DNA of 16,182 bases from NCBI GenBank assembly GCA_026392145.1, contig JAPLCS010000060.1:3031-19212 (forward strand). The letters are read 5' to 3'. This document shows positions 1 through 7,405 of this stretch, in pieces (position 1 is the first letter of the stretch; every line of letters starts with the position of its first letter). This stretch comes from Fimbriimonadales bacterium (lineage in GTDB: Bacteria; Armatimonadota; Fimbriimonadia; Fimbriimonadales; Fimbriimonadaceae). The notes under the pieces are model-generated. The model ran no database searches. It was not told the origin of the DNA and was given only the letters and a program-made list of their open reading frames with translations. The position numbers and the translations under genes are program-made.

Positions 1-553
1 GACTCTGGACTCTTCCCGCACTAAGGTTTCGAGTCACCTTACTCCACAAAACCGGAGAAAGTGTGTATCCGTACAAGCGATCAAGAATTCTTCTCGTTTC
101 CTGTGCCTCAACCAAATCAATATCAATTTCTCGCGGATTCTGAATCGCCTTCAAAATCGCATCTTTGGTGATTTCATGGAAAGCAATTCTGGAAACTTTA
201 ACTTTCTTAGATGGATTGAGCACTTGAAGCAAGTGCCAAGAAATCGCCTCACCTTCTCGGTCTTCGTCAGTCGCCAGTACCAATTCGTCCTTCGACTTCA
301 GAGCCTGCCTGAGCTTACTGACCTGCTGGCTTTTTTCAGAAGGAACCTCATAGTAGGGTTCAAATCCCTCTTCAACATTAACACCGTAGTCTGCCCACCA
401 CTTTTTACGCACATCCTCTGGCAACGATTTAGAACCTGAAACAAGGTCACGAATATGGCCAATACTTGCCAAAACTTCATAATCTTTGCCCAAATACCCA
501 GCAATAGTTTTTGCCTTGGCGGGAGATTCAACGATGACGAGTTTAGTTGCCAT
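1..553 (-). CDS. topA: DNA topoisomerase I, N-terminal part (partial)
   Basis: Type IA topoisomerase that relaxes negatively supercoiled DNA through a transient 5'-phosphotyrosine break. The first 184 residues are present and the rest lies beyond the left edge. Visible landmarks are the Toprim start VIVESPAKAKTI (residues 6-17, with E9 the expected catalytic glutamate), the Toprim acidic triad in TDEDREGEAISWHL (D96, D98, E100), DRLYGYTLSPVLW (158-170) and LSAGRVQS (177-184). These match bacterial TopA closely. The tyrosine domain and any zinc fingers are outside the window. The ATG at 551-553 begins MATKLVIVESP, the family's usual beginning. A TTGAGC-N17-TATAAA promoter ends only 4 nt before this ATG, so the mRNA may be leaderless. 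The gene is divergent from the transglutaminase gene. Confidence 0.96.
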   Translation of the reverse strand, partial: MATKLVIVESPAKAKTIAGYLGKDYEVLASIGHIRDLVSGSKSLPEDVRKKWWADYGVNVEEGFEPYYEVPSEKSQQVSKLRQALKSKDELVLATDEDREGEAISWHLLQVLNPSKKVKVSRIAFHEITKDAILKAIQNPREIDIDLVEAQETRRILDRLYGYTLSPVLWSKVTRNLSAGRVQS

Positions 554-557
554 GGAG

Positions 558-586
558 TTTATAGCGAACCTTCAAACGAGGCTCAA
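558..586 (-). promoter_or_regulatory. Predicted sigma70-type promoter of topA
   Basis: On the minus strand, TTGAGC (581-586) is followed by 17 nt and TATAAA (558-563), then 4 nt and the topA ATG. The boxes match consensus at 4/6 and 5/6 with ideal spacing. Transcription would begin at or just inside the start codon, so the message would be leaderless. Prediction from sequence only. Confidence 0.5.
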
Positions 587-649
587 CGCAGACTACTACG
601 TCACTTCGCGAGAAGATTCCCGTAAATGATGACCTTAATTGCACCTTTT

Positions 650-678
650 TTGAATACCTTTTTTCGAATCATTATAAA
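650..678 (+). promoter_or_regulatory. Predicted sigma70-type promoter of the transglutaminase gene
   Basis: TTGAAT (650-655), a 17-nt spacer and TATAAA (673-678) form a plausible promoter. It would start transcription near 685, about 40 nt before the ATG at 725. It lies inside the longest possible reading frame (ATG at 626), which argues for the downstream start. The surrounding T/A-rich tract looks non-coding. Confidence 0.45.
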
Positions 679-724
679 AAGTGGTGCAATAGACCCCAAA
701 TTTGTACGTCTTTACTACGATAAC

Positions 725-2230
725 ATGCCACTTCTCGCCTTTGCTGCCGCCGTTCTGTTTCTTCCCAAAGCAATCTCATATCCATACACCACAGGCGTTA
801 ACGGACACCTTGCAACGAATGTGCCTTCAAGCTTCAGCCAAGGCTCAACAGTTTCGGCAAAAACAGAAGAGTTTTTTGGCATCTACCTTCAAAAACAAAA
901 GATTGGATTCTCAACATTCCGAACCGAACCAACAAAATGGAAACTCAACGGTTCAATGGCGGATGCCATGAAATCAAATACCGAGATGAGTGTTTCAATG
1001 GGCCTAATAGGTTCCGATGTGACCATCAAGGTGCAAACCGAAACAATTTCCATAAACGGAAAACCAGTCCACATGGAGTTTTTCCAAGAGAGTGCGGGGA
1101 GAACTCAACGAGTAAAAGCTGACTTTTCCAAGACAGAGATCAAAGCATCAGTCGACAACAACGGAGCAAAGTCAACCGCGTCATTAGCTGTCCCTACGGA
1201 TGGAGCAGTGGTAGATGACGTGCTCACACCGTTTCTTGGCAATTCGTCCGCCAAAACCCAAACTTTTTATGTATTCGACCCTTCAACAGTGACCGTTGTA
1301 AAAAACACCGCCAAGTCAAAAGGAAAGCAAAGACTTACCTACGCGGAAGATGGAAAACAAATTGAGGTTGAAGCAAATGTAATTGAAGTCTCAGAGCCAA
1401 GGCTCACTACAACTGTCTACCTCACCTCGTCTGGTTCTCTTATCAAAGCAACCTCCACACTTGGAATTGACTACGTTCGAGAAACAAAAGCCTTGGCGAC
1501 CAAACCTGCAGACCCCAATCAAACTGCACCAGATTTAGCCGCGGTCAGTTCCATCGTGCCGACACCTAGCATCAATAATCCACTGGCGCTAAAGGCTCTT
1601 TCGATAGAACTTAAAGCAGACAACACGGCGCCTATCCCCAATGATTCCAGCCAGAAAAAAAAAAAAAAAGGGGATAGCTGGTCAATAACTGTCGCTCCTG
1701 TTCAGTTGCAGTTATCAAGATCTATTTCAATTGCATCTGCAGGCGCTCAAAAAGCTGAATGGAAAAAACCTTCCATGCTTATTCCAAGCACAAGCAACCA
1801 ATTCAGAGCATTAGCAAAAAAAATCATTGGAAAGAAAACCGATGTTAAGAGCGCAACGCTTGCCATCCGCCAATGGGTCCACGACAATATGACCGCAAAC
1901 GCGGGTATCGGCGTCCTGCGCGATGCCTCCGAAGTCCTCAAAGCCAAAGAAGGCGTTTGCAGGGACTACGCCATCCTCACCACCACCATCCTGAGAGCAG
2001 CCGGAATTCCGACACGCCTCGCAAGCGGCATTGTAAACTTTGATGGAACGTTCTACTACCACGCTTGGAGCGAAGTGTGGACCGGCTATGACTGGGTAGG
2101 TGTAGACAGCATTCCTGACTCTGCACACTTCACTGCAACTCACCTCAAAATGTCACAGGGAAATGTAGATAAAGCCTTCTCATTCACAATTCTTTCAAAT
2201 GCGACAATAAAGGTAATTTCGGCGAGATAA
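725..2230 (+). CDS. Exported transglutaminase-like (cysteine protease fold) protein
   Basis: The C-terminus holds a transglutaminase core: GVCRDYAILTTTILRAAGIP with Cys412, YYHAWSEVW with His446 and GVDSIPD with Asp461 (numbered from the 725 start). This is the expected Cys-His-Asp triad, so a protease, amidase or cross-linking activity is likely; the substrate is unknown. The N-terminus is hydrophobic (about residues 2-16) and looks like a signal peptide or anchor, though it lacks a basic n-region. The middle, about residues 30-310, is beta-rich, Ser/Thr/Lys-rich and unrecognised. The frame is open back to ATG 626 (534 residues); 725 is preferred because a promoter lies at 650-678 and the codons before 725 look non-coding. 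Neither start has a clear Shine-Dalgarno. Odd feature: 15 consecutive A at 1655-1669 encode five lysines ahead of the catalytic domain. Confidence 0.85.
   Translation: MPLLAFAAAVLFLPKAISYPYTTGVNGHLATNVPSSFSQGSTVSAKTEEFFGIYLQKQKIGFSTFRTEPTKWKLNGSMADAMKSNTEMSVSMGLIGSDVTIKVQTETISINGKPVHMEFFQESAGRTQRVKADFSKTEIKASVDNNGAKSTASLAVPTDGAVVDDVLTPFLGNSSAKTQTFYVFDPSTVTVVKNTAKSKGKQRLTYAEDGKQIEVEANVIEVSEPRLTTTVYLTSSGSLIKATSTLGIDYVRETKALATKPADPNQTAPDLAAVSSIVPTPSINNPLALKALSIELKADNTAPIPNDSSQKKKKKGDSWSITVAPVQLQLSRSISIASAGAQKAEWKKPSMLIPSTSNQFRALAKKIIGKKTDVKSATLAIRQWVHDNMTANAGIGVLRDASEVLKAKEGVCRDYAILTTTILRAAGIPTRLASGIVNFDGTFYYHAWSEVWTGYDWVGVDSIPDSAHFTATHLKMSQGNVDKAFSFTILSNATIKVISAR
1655..1669 (+). repeat. A15 homopolymer inside coding sequence
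   Basis: Fifteen consecutive A encode Lys x5 (residues 311-315 from the 725 start), followed by GGGG. Gain of one A gives AGG GGA TAG, an immediate stop. Loss of one A gives AAG GGG ATA GCT GGT CAA TAA, also a stop. Either slip removes the transglutaminase catalytic domain. A second run of 8 A lies at 1816-1823 in the same gene. Confidence 0.97.
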
Positions 2231-2287
2231 AAGCGCCAGTGAAATCGTCTATATCTAGTTCAAGTCAAAGTACCGAAAATAAACACT

Positions 2288-3445
2288 ATGAAGTCAGCAC
2301 CAGCACCCAAGAAAAAGCCCAATCAGCAACAAACAACCTCGTTGTTTCAATGGGCAATGCTGGTGGTGTTCTCAATCTTTACAACGATTCCTTTTGTCAT
2401 CTTCGGGCCTGATGTAGTAAACGCTATCGGAAAGAAAATCTACGATGGCTACCAACCACTTCCTAACACCCCTGCCAACCTCATTCCTCTAGTACTTGCG
2501 GGAATCATCGTTGGCTGGTTCCTCTCTACCCTGCTGATCAGAATTGGAACACTTTTAGGAAAGAAGTGGGAGAAGACCGACGATAGTGAAAAAGTCACCA
2601 TGTTCGTTGGAACGGTGCTTGGCTTTGTTGTTGCCACGTTTTTCATTAGTCTACTCAGTAGCTTCAATCTTGCCAAGCAAGTTGTTGCCCTGTATGTTCT
2701 TGGCATTGGTGTCCTGTTCACTGCTTTCACCATCTACGCCCTCCACACCATGAAGGAAACCCTACCTTGGTACCGAGGCAAGGTGAAAGCAAAACGAACC
2801 GGGATGAAAATCCTCGACACCAACGTCATCATCGACGGAAGAGTCTATGATGTCGCCCAGTCAGGATTCATTGAAGGCCAAATCTACGTTCCCCAATTCG
2901 TTCTCGAAGAGCTTCAATACATTGCAGACAGCCACGACCCGCTCCGCCGACAGCGTGGCAAACGCGGTCTAGACATCCTCAAACTCATGCAATCTGAGTT
3001 CAATATTGAAGTTGGTGTCCACGATCGACTCGCACCAGAGCAGAGTGATGGCGTTGATTCCCGATTGGTAAGATTGGCAACTGCGGTAGGTGGCGATCTC
3101 GTTACCAATGACCACAACCTAAACCGAGTCGCAACTCTCCAAAACGTTCGTGTCCTAAACATCAACGACTTAGCCCTCTCTCTCAGACCCAATGTTTTGC
3201 CCCAAGAATCCCTGATTCTTTCCATTGTTCGAGAGGGCAATCAGCACGGGCAAGGGGTTGGCTATCTTGAAGACGGAACGATGGTAATTGTCGAAAACGG
3301 CCGAGAACATATTGGCGAAACCCGAGAAGTTATGGTCACTCAGGTCATTCAAACAGAACGGGGTAAGCTGATTTTCGCTGAGGTTGAGGGTCCTGAGGTG
3401 GATAATACACACCGAAGAAAGTCACCCAAGAAGCCCATCGGATAG
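2288..3445 (+). CDS. yacL: YacL-like membrane-anchored PIN/TRAM domain protein
   Basis: Four predicted membrane segments (about residues 20-40, 65-90, 103-125 and 130-153) are followed by a PIN nuclease domain and a TRAM-like RNA-binding tail, the YacL architecture. The PIN domain starts at MKILDTNVIIDGRV (173-186; D177 is the first metal ligand) and continues through VLEEL, a DSRLVRLA segment and TNDHNLNRVA. The TRAM-like tail covers about 300-375. The family is a putative membrane-tethered RNase whose physiological substrate is not settled. It is 385 residues, normal for the family. The next gene, ispDF, starts six bases after its stop; yacL next to ispD-ispF is also the Bacillus arrangement, which supports the call. 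There is no evident Shine-Dalgarno before the ATG. Confidence 0.88.
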   Translation: MKSAPAPKKKPNQQQTTSLFQWAMLVVFSIFTTIPFVIFGPDVVNAIGKKIYDGYQPLPNTPANLIPLVLAGIIVGWFLSTLLIRIGTLLGKKWEKTDDSEKVTMFVGTVLGFVVATFFISLLSSFNLAKQVVALYVLGIGVLFTAFTIYALHTMKETLPWYRGKVKAKRTGMKILDTNVIIDGRVYDVAQSGFIEGQIYVPQFVLEELQYIADSHDPLRRQRGKRGLDILKLMQSEFNIEVGVHDRLAPEQSDGVDSRLVRLATAVGGDLVTNDHNLNRVATLQNVRVLNINDLALSLRPNVLPQESLILSIVREGNQHGQGVGYLEDGTMVIVENGREHIGETREVMVTQVIQTERGKLIFAEVEGPEVDNTHRRKSPKKPIG

Positions 3446-3451
3446 TGCTTT

Positions 3452-4588
3452 ATGAAATTAGCCGCAGTCCTACTAGCTGCCGGGAGCGGAACTCGATTCG
3501 GTTCTGACAAACTTCTGGTTCAGATTGGAGGACAACCTGTATGGTGGCACTCATTCCAAGCACTCCTTCAACAACCAGACATTCAACAAATAATTGTTGT
3601 CTGCAGCGAATCAAACTTTGCGGAGATTCGAGAGCGCATTGCAGGTCGAGCTGAAGTGATACTCGGAGGGGACACACGAACCGCGTCATCCCTCGCCGGG
3701 CGATGGCGAGCCGCCCAACTCAAGTGTGAATCAGTACTTTTTCACGATGCCGCCCGGCCATTTGTACCAAAGGAAGTAATAACCAGAGTCATTTCCGCCA
3801 TTGAGTCAGGCAAAGCGGTCGCCGCTGCAGTACCTGTGGTAGACACCATTAAGGAGTGCTCCGTTGAACTTGCTCACCAAGTCATCAACCATCTTGACCG
3901 AACCAAGCTGTGGGCAATGCAAACCCCACAGGGAGGTCCCATACACTGGTTCAGCGAAGCATTTACCAAAGTCAACGAAGCCACAACGGATGACCTTGAA
4001 CTTCTTGGGAAAGCAGGGTTCGAAACCCACGTTGTTCTAGGCGACCCGATCAACTTCAAAATAACAACTCCCGAAGATGCCATCCGAGCCCAATCTCTCA
4101 TGAACAGAGAAAACAGAACGGGACTCGGCTACGATATCCACCGATTTAGTACGGAAGCAGATCGTCCATGTTGGTTAGGGGGAGTTCTCTTCGAAAATGA
4201 AACTGGTCTCGATGGTCACAGTGATGCCGACGTTGTACTCCATGCCGTAGTTGATGCCCTCCTCGGTGCCATTTGTGCGGGAGATATCGGTCAACTCTTC
4301 CCCAACGATGACCCAACCAACAAAAACCGAGCCTCCTCAGAGTTCCTCGAAGCCGCAAGGGACAAAGTAAGAAGTGAAGGTTGGAGAATCAACCACATTG
4401 ACATCGCCATCCAAGCTGAAAAGCCAAAAATCATGCCGAGGGCGCTGGATATCAGAAAACGAATTGCCGAAATTCTCGACATCGATTCAAGTCGAGTCAG
4501 TATCAAAGCCACCACGAACGAGGGATTAGGAGCAATCGGTCGCGGAGAAGGAATTGCTACCTTTGCGACGGCATCTGTTGCAAGATAG
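3452..4588 (+). CDS. ispDF: Bifunctional IspD/IspF: MEP cytidylyltransferase and MEcPP synthase
   Basis: Two consecutive enzymes of the non-mevalonate isoprenoid pathway are fused in one 378-residue protein. IspD (about 1-220) makes CDP-methylerythritol from MEP and CTP; VLLAAGSGTRFGSDK carries R15 and K20, followed by GGDTRTASS, HDAARPF and AMQTPQ. IspF (about 222-378) forms MEcPP; GYDIHRF gives metal ligands D228 and H230, with H264 in VVLHAVVDALLGA, and KATTNEGLG and GRGEGIA close the family pattern. The linker is very short. Such fusions are known in several phyla. The step between the two (IspE) is not in the window. The gene is cotranscribed with yacL by spacing, and its last 32 bp overlap the 3' end of the convergent kdsB. 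Confidence 0.96.
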   Translation: MKLAAVLLAAGSGTRFGSDKLLVQIGGQPVWWHSFQALLQQPDIQQIIVVCSESNFAEIRERIAGRAEVILGGDTRTASSLAGRWRAAQLKCESVLFHDAARPFVPKEVITRVISAIESGKAVAAAVPVVDTIKECSVELAHQVINHLDRTKLWAMQTPQGGPIHWFSEAFTKVNEATTDDLELLGKAGFETHVVLGDPINFKITTPEDAIRAQSLMNRENRTGLGYDIHRFSTEADRPCWLGGVLFENETGLDGHSDADVVLHAVVDALLGAICAGDIGQLFPNDDPTNKNRASSEFLEAARDKVRSEGWRINHIDIAIQAEKPKIMPRALDIRKRIAEILDIDSSRVSIKATTNEGLGAIGRGEGIATFATASVAR

Positions 4589-5288
4589 CCTCTACTTCCT
4601 TGGCCTGCTCAGGTGTATCAACCGCCACTGCAGATTCTTTTCCTTCCACCATTCGTATAGAAACTCCGTTCTCCAGGAACCTAAGTTGTTCTAGGCTTTC
4701 ACTTAACTCGAGTTCACCCTGCTTCCAAGTCGGATAGATTCCCAACACTTCTCGGGTGTATCCGTAAATACCGATATGCTTTTTATAAAGCACCTGAGTC
4801 TGATTTCTAGGAAACGGAATCGGAAACCGACTAAAGTACAGAGCGTTTCCATCAACAGCCGTCACCACCTTCACCGCAGCAGGGTTTGGCTTCTCTTCCT
4901 CTTTCAACAGCGAATAAGCGCTAACCATTTTCGTGCCATGTTCTTCAAAAGCGCTTGCAACCGAACGAATAGTCCCCAAATCTATGAGAGGCTCATCGCC
5001 CTGAACATTCACATAAAACTCAGCAGCCACCGTCTCAGCAAATTCGGCAATCCTGTCCGTTCCCGTAGGATGGTCTAACCGAGATTGATGCACCTTGGCG
5101 CCAAAACTGCTCGCAACACTCAAGATATCATCGTCAGGACTCGTAATATAAACATCATCACAAGCCCCTGAAGCCACCGCACGCTCATACACCCATTGAA
5201 TCATTGGTTTGCCGCAAAGAGGAACCAACGGCTTACCTGGAAAGCGAGTACTCGCCATACGAGCCGGAATAACAATCACTGATTTCAT
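4557..5288 (-). CDS. kdsB: 3-deoxy-manno-octulosonate cytidylyltransferase (CMP-Kdo synthetase)
   Basis: Activates Kdo with CTP to CMP-Kdo for the lipopolysaccharide inner core; cytoplasmic. The 243-residue protein has the family's normal length and motifs: VIPARMASTRFPGKPL (6-21), HPTGTDR (73-79), VNVQGDEPLI (93-102; D98 is the expected metal ligand), then YFSRFPIPFPR and a C-terminal ESLEQLRFLENG segment. The ATG is embedded in the stop of the upstream lipoprotein gene (ATGA overlap), suggesting translational coupling in a greA-lipoprotein-kdsB unit. Its stop lies 32 bp inside the convergent ispDF. The gene is the best evidence here for an outer membrane with Kdo-containing lipopolysaccharide. 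Other Kdo genes are not in the window. Confidence 0.96.
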   Translation of the reverse strand: MKSVIVIPARMASTRFPGKPLVPLCGKPMIQWVYERAVASGACDDVYITSPDDDILSVASSFGAKVHQSRLDHPTGTDRIAEFAETVAAEFYVNVQGDEPLIDLGTIRSVASAFEEHGTKMVSAYSLLKEEEKPNPAAVKVVTAVDGNALYFSRFPIPFPRNQTQVLYKKHIGIYGYTREVLGIYPTWKQGELELSESLEQLRFLENGVSIRMVEGKESAVAVDTPEQAKEVEAILQQMPSQR

Positions 5289-5965
5289 AGATTTGTAGCT
5301 TCTGCAGGTCCGCCAGATGCCTTTCCAGGAATCGGCACTGAACTAGTTGGTGCTTGAGTATCAGTCACCAGATATTTATCTAAGCCAAGTGCTTCGATAA
5401 GCAGTTGATGCCCAAGCGTAATCGTGACCTGAAATCGCTTTTTCTTATTGGGTGTTCGACTGATCATCAAAACATCCTCACTATAAGCCGTCCACCAAGT
5501 TTCGGTATTGCCCCGCTTGGTGAGCTCAAATTTTGCATCCGGAACTGCCGCCTGTAACTCCGCAAGCAAAATAGCAAACTGGTCAGCATCCGAGGATTCC
5601 AGTTGATGCATGGCCAACAGCACCTCATCATCCCGAGTGATAATTCCAAAACCTTCTTGGCTACTCTCCCAGCCCTTCGATTTCAATACCTCTGGAAAAC
5701 CAGGAACTTGATCATCAATCGGAAATCCGCGGCTTGGACGTGGAAACAATGAAAGAGCTTTTTCAGGCGATTCACCCAATCTGAGAACTCGCTTGCCGTT
5801 TGCCATCGCCAAAAACGATGGAGACGTATACTCTTCAATTCTTGCACTCAGCTCACGATGAATCGGCTGCTCAAAGCTTTCAACCTCTGCTCCTGCACAC
5901 CCTAACACGCTGACAAAAGCGATCAAGCAAACCAATGAATGTTTAAGCAAGCGAACCAGATTCAT
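5285..5965 (-). CDS. Putative lipoprotein of unknown function
   Basis: I do not recognise the family. The 226-residue protein starts MNLVRLLKHS, then a hydrophobic stretch (11-21) ending in VLGC, a lipobox-like site with Cys23, so export and lipidation are likely. The mature part is mixed alpha/beta in character, with GFGIITRDDEVLLAMHQLES and TETWWTAYSEDVLMISRTP, and a Pro/Ser/Gly-rich tail. The start at 5965 is chosen over an in-frame ATG at 6004 because AAGGGG sits about 4 nt upstream and the longer form would overlap greA and push the signal sequence inward. It begins 22 nt after greA and its TGA overlaps the kdsB ATG. Linkage to kdsB hints at an envelope role, but that is only context. 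Confidence 0.8.
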   Translation of the reverse strand: MNLVRLLKHSLVCLIAFVSVLGCAGAEVESFEQPIHRELSARIEEYTSPSFLAMANGKRVLRLGESPEKALSLFPRPSRGFPIDDQVPGFPEVLKSKGWESSQEGFGIITRDDEVLLAMHQLESSDADQFAILLAELQAAVPDAKFELTKRGNTETWWTAYSEDVLMISRTPNKKKRFQVTITLGHQLLIEALGLDKYLVTDTQAPTSSVPIPGKASGGPAEATNL

Positions 5966-5987
5966 CGTTCCCCTTCCAATTAAATAA

Positions 5988-6458
5988 TCAACCGACTTTG
6001 ACAATCGTGTAATTCGTCATTCCCGCCGGAGCCTCTACCTGCACCTTATCACCGGTCGTTCGACCAAGCAGAGCTTCCCCAAGCGGTGAACCAATTGAGA
6101 CCATATCTTTGGCGGGATCAGCCTCAAAGCTCCCCACCAAAGTAATAGCAAGTTCGTCTCCAAACTCCTCATCCAGCAGAGTTACCTTTGAACCCAAGTG
6201 AGCGATCTCACCCGTAACGTCTGGACGCTCAACAATCTTGGCGTGCATAAGCGCCTTCTCTAAATCATTTATTCGACTTTCAAGTCGTGTTTGGTTGAGT
6301 TTTGCCTCGTGGTAAGCAGCATTCTCCCGAAGATCACCATGAGATTTAGCTTCTCGAATTGCCTCAGCAACGGCCATTCGAACAGGACCGTTCAGCTCCT
6401 CCAACTCTTTTTTCAGTTTGTCGTAACCTTCTTTGGTTACTTGAATTTCCTTGGCCAT
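5988..6458 (-). CDS. greA: Transcription elongation factor GreA
   Basis: Binds the secondary channel of RNA polymerase and stimulates cleavage of backtracked transcripts. At 156 residues it has normal length. The N-terminal coiled coil carries the conserved tip HGDLRENAAYHEAK (residues 40-53), with D42 and E45 corresponding to the acidic residues that act at the polymerase active site. The C-terminal FKBP-like domain includes SIGSPLGEALLGRTTGDKV. It is the first gene of a likely greA-lipoprotein-kdsB unit. Upstream is an extended -10 (TGCTACAAT) only 9 nt before the ATG and no Shine-Dalgarno, so the message probably has no or almost no leader. It is divergent from a glycosyltransferase gene with 21 bp between start codons. 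Confidence 0.97.
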   Translation of the reverse strand: MAKEIQVTKEGYDKLKKELEELNGPVRMAVAEAIREAKSHGDLRENAAYHEAKLNQTRLESRINDLEKALMHAKIVERPDVTGEIAHLGSKVTLLDEEFGDELAITLVGSFEADPAKDMVSIGSPLGEALLGRTTGDKVQVEAPAGMTNYTIVKVG

Positions 6459-6466
6459 GAATCAAG

Positions 6467-6476
6467 TATTGTAGCA
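6467..6476. promoter_or_regulatory. Overlapping divergent -10 elements (greA and GT2)
   Basis: On the minus strand, TGC-TACAAT (6476 down to 6468) is an extended -10 ending 9 nt before the greA ATG. On the plus strand, TATTGT (6467-6472) lies exactly 7 nt before the glycosyltransferase ATG at 6480. The two hexamers share five base pairs. No convincing -35 box is present on either side. If both are real, the two genes compete for one melting site and both transcripts are nearly leaderless. Confidence 0.4.
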
Positions 6477-6479
6477 TTG

Positions 6480-7397
6480 ATGATGATGAATGAGGAGGTA
6501 CCAATTCAATTGCCAAGCAATTCGAACCTAGTTTCGGTCATTATTGTCAGCTACAATACGAAACCCCAACTCACTCATTGCCTCGAATGTCTAAAGGAGT
6601 CGCTACATGAAGTAATCGTAGTGGATAACCACTCTACCGATGGCTCGCCAGAAATGGTTCTATCGAAGTTCCCCAATGTAAAGCTCATCCAGCTCAATGA
6701 AAATCAAGGATTCGGAAGAGCAAACAACCACGGTATCGAGTTAGCGACCAACGATTTGATTCTCTTCCTGAACTCCGATGCTTACGCTAAGCCAGGAGCC
6801 ATAGAGAGGCTAGCTGTCACCATGCAAAATATGAACGTGGTCGCCTGCGGAGGAAAACTACTCAACCCAGATGGCTCACTTCAAGAATCAGTCACTCGAG
6901 GGCTGTCACTATGGTTCGTGCTCCTGGAACAATTACTCCTTGAACCCATGTTCCGAAAAATCGGCCTAGGTTACTGGATCACCCAACAACTGCAGAACAA
7001 ACCGGAATCCTCAGTAAGGCAGGTCATGGGCGCATGCCTAATGACCAGAAAATCACTTGGTGAACAATTTGACCCTCGATTCTTTCTCTACTGCGAAGAT
7101 ACGGAACTTTGCTATCGGCTCATATCACACGGAGAAATCCACTATGTTCCCGAGGCAGAGTTCATACACGAATTAGGAGCTTCAAGCACTAACGAACGAT
7201 GGAAGTCAGTAATTCGCTACAACAAGGGCAAGGAACTTTACTTCCGAATCCACTTCGGCAAGATCACTTCCGCTCTGTGTTGGCTGATCAACAAAGTTGG
7301 AGCACTCCTTCGTGTGGTCATTTCCCTGCCACTAGCTCCCTTGAAAACAGAACACAAAGCCAAACTGGCAATCTTCTGGAAAGTTCTTTGGAGCTAG
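6480..7397 (+). CDS. Family 2 glycosyltransferase (WbbL/rhamnosyltransferase-like)
   Basis: A GT-A fold inverting glycosyltransferase, probably adding a sugar to a surface polysaccharide or lipid-linked acceptor; donor and acceptor cannot be read from sequence. Evidence: VSVIIVSYNTKPQLTHCL (18-35), VVDNHSTDGSPE (47-58), NQGFGRANNHGI (75-86), LFLNSDA (95-101; the DxD-like site) and FFLYCEDTELCYRL near 201-214, typical of the WbbL-like branch. The C-terminal 60 residues are basic and hydrophobic, suggesting membrane association. Three successive ATG codons at 6480, 6483 and 6486 begin the frame. A -10-like TATTGT sits 7 nt before the first. A strong Shine-Dalgarno-like GAGGAGGT (6492-6499) lies after them, so initiation at TTG 6510 is an alternative. 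A longer frame back to 6291 is antisense to greA and is rejected. Confidence 0.9.
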   Translation: MMMNEEVPIQLPSNSNLVSVIIVSYNTKPQLTHCLECLKESLHEVIVVDNHSTDGSPEMVLSKFPNVKLIQLNENQGFGRANNHGIELATNDLILFLNSDAYAKPGAIERLAVTMQNMNVVACGGKLLNPDGSLQESVTRGLSLWFVLLEQLLLEPMFRKIGLGYWITQQLQNKPESSVRQVMGACLMTRKSLGEQFDPRFFLYCEDTELCYRLISHGEIHYVPEAEFIHELGASSTNERWKSVIRYNKGKELYFRIHFGKITSALCWLINKVGALLRVVISLPLAPLKTEHKAKLAIFWKVLWS

Positions 7398-7405
7398 CAC
7401 GCTAG

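Noticed and set aside
5966..6004. Longer lipoprotein start at 6004 overlapping greA
   Set aside because: It pushes the signal sequence inward; AAGGGG just before the ATG at 5965 marks the better start.
6291..6479. N-terminal extension of the glycosyltransferase frame back to 6291
   Set aside because: It is antisense to the conserved greA coding sequence, and the family's first beta-strand begins only after 6531.
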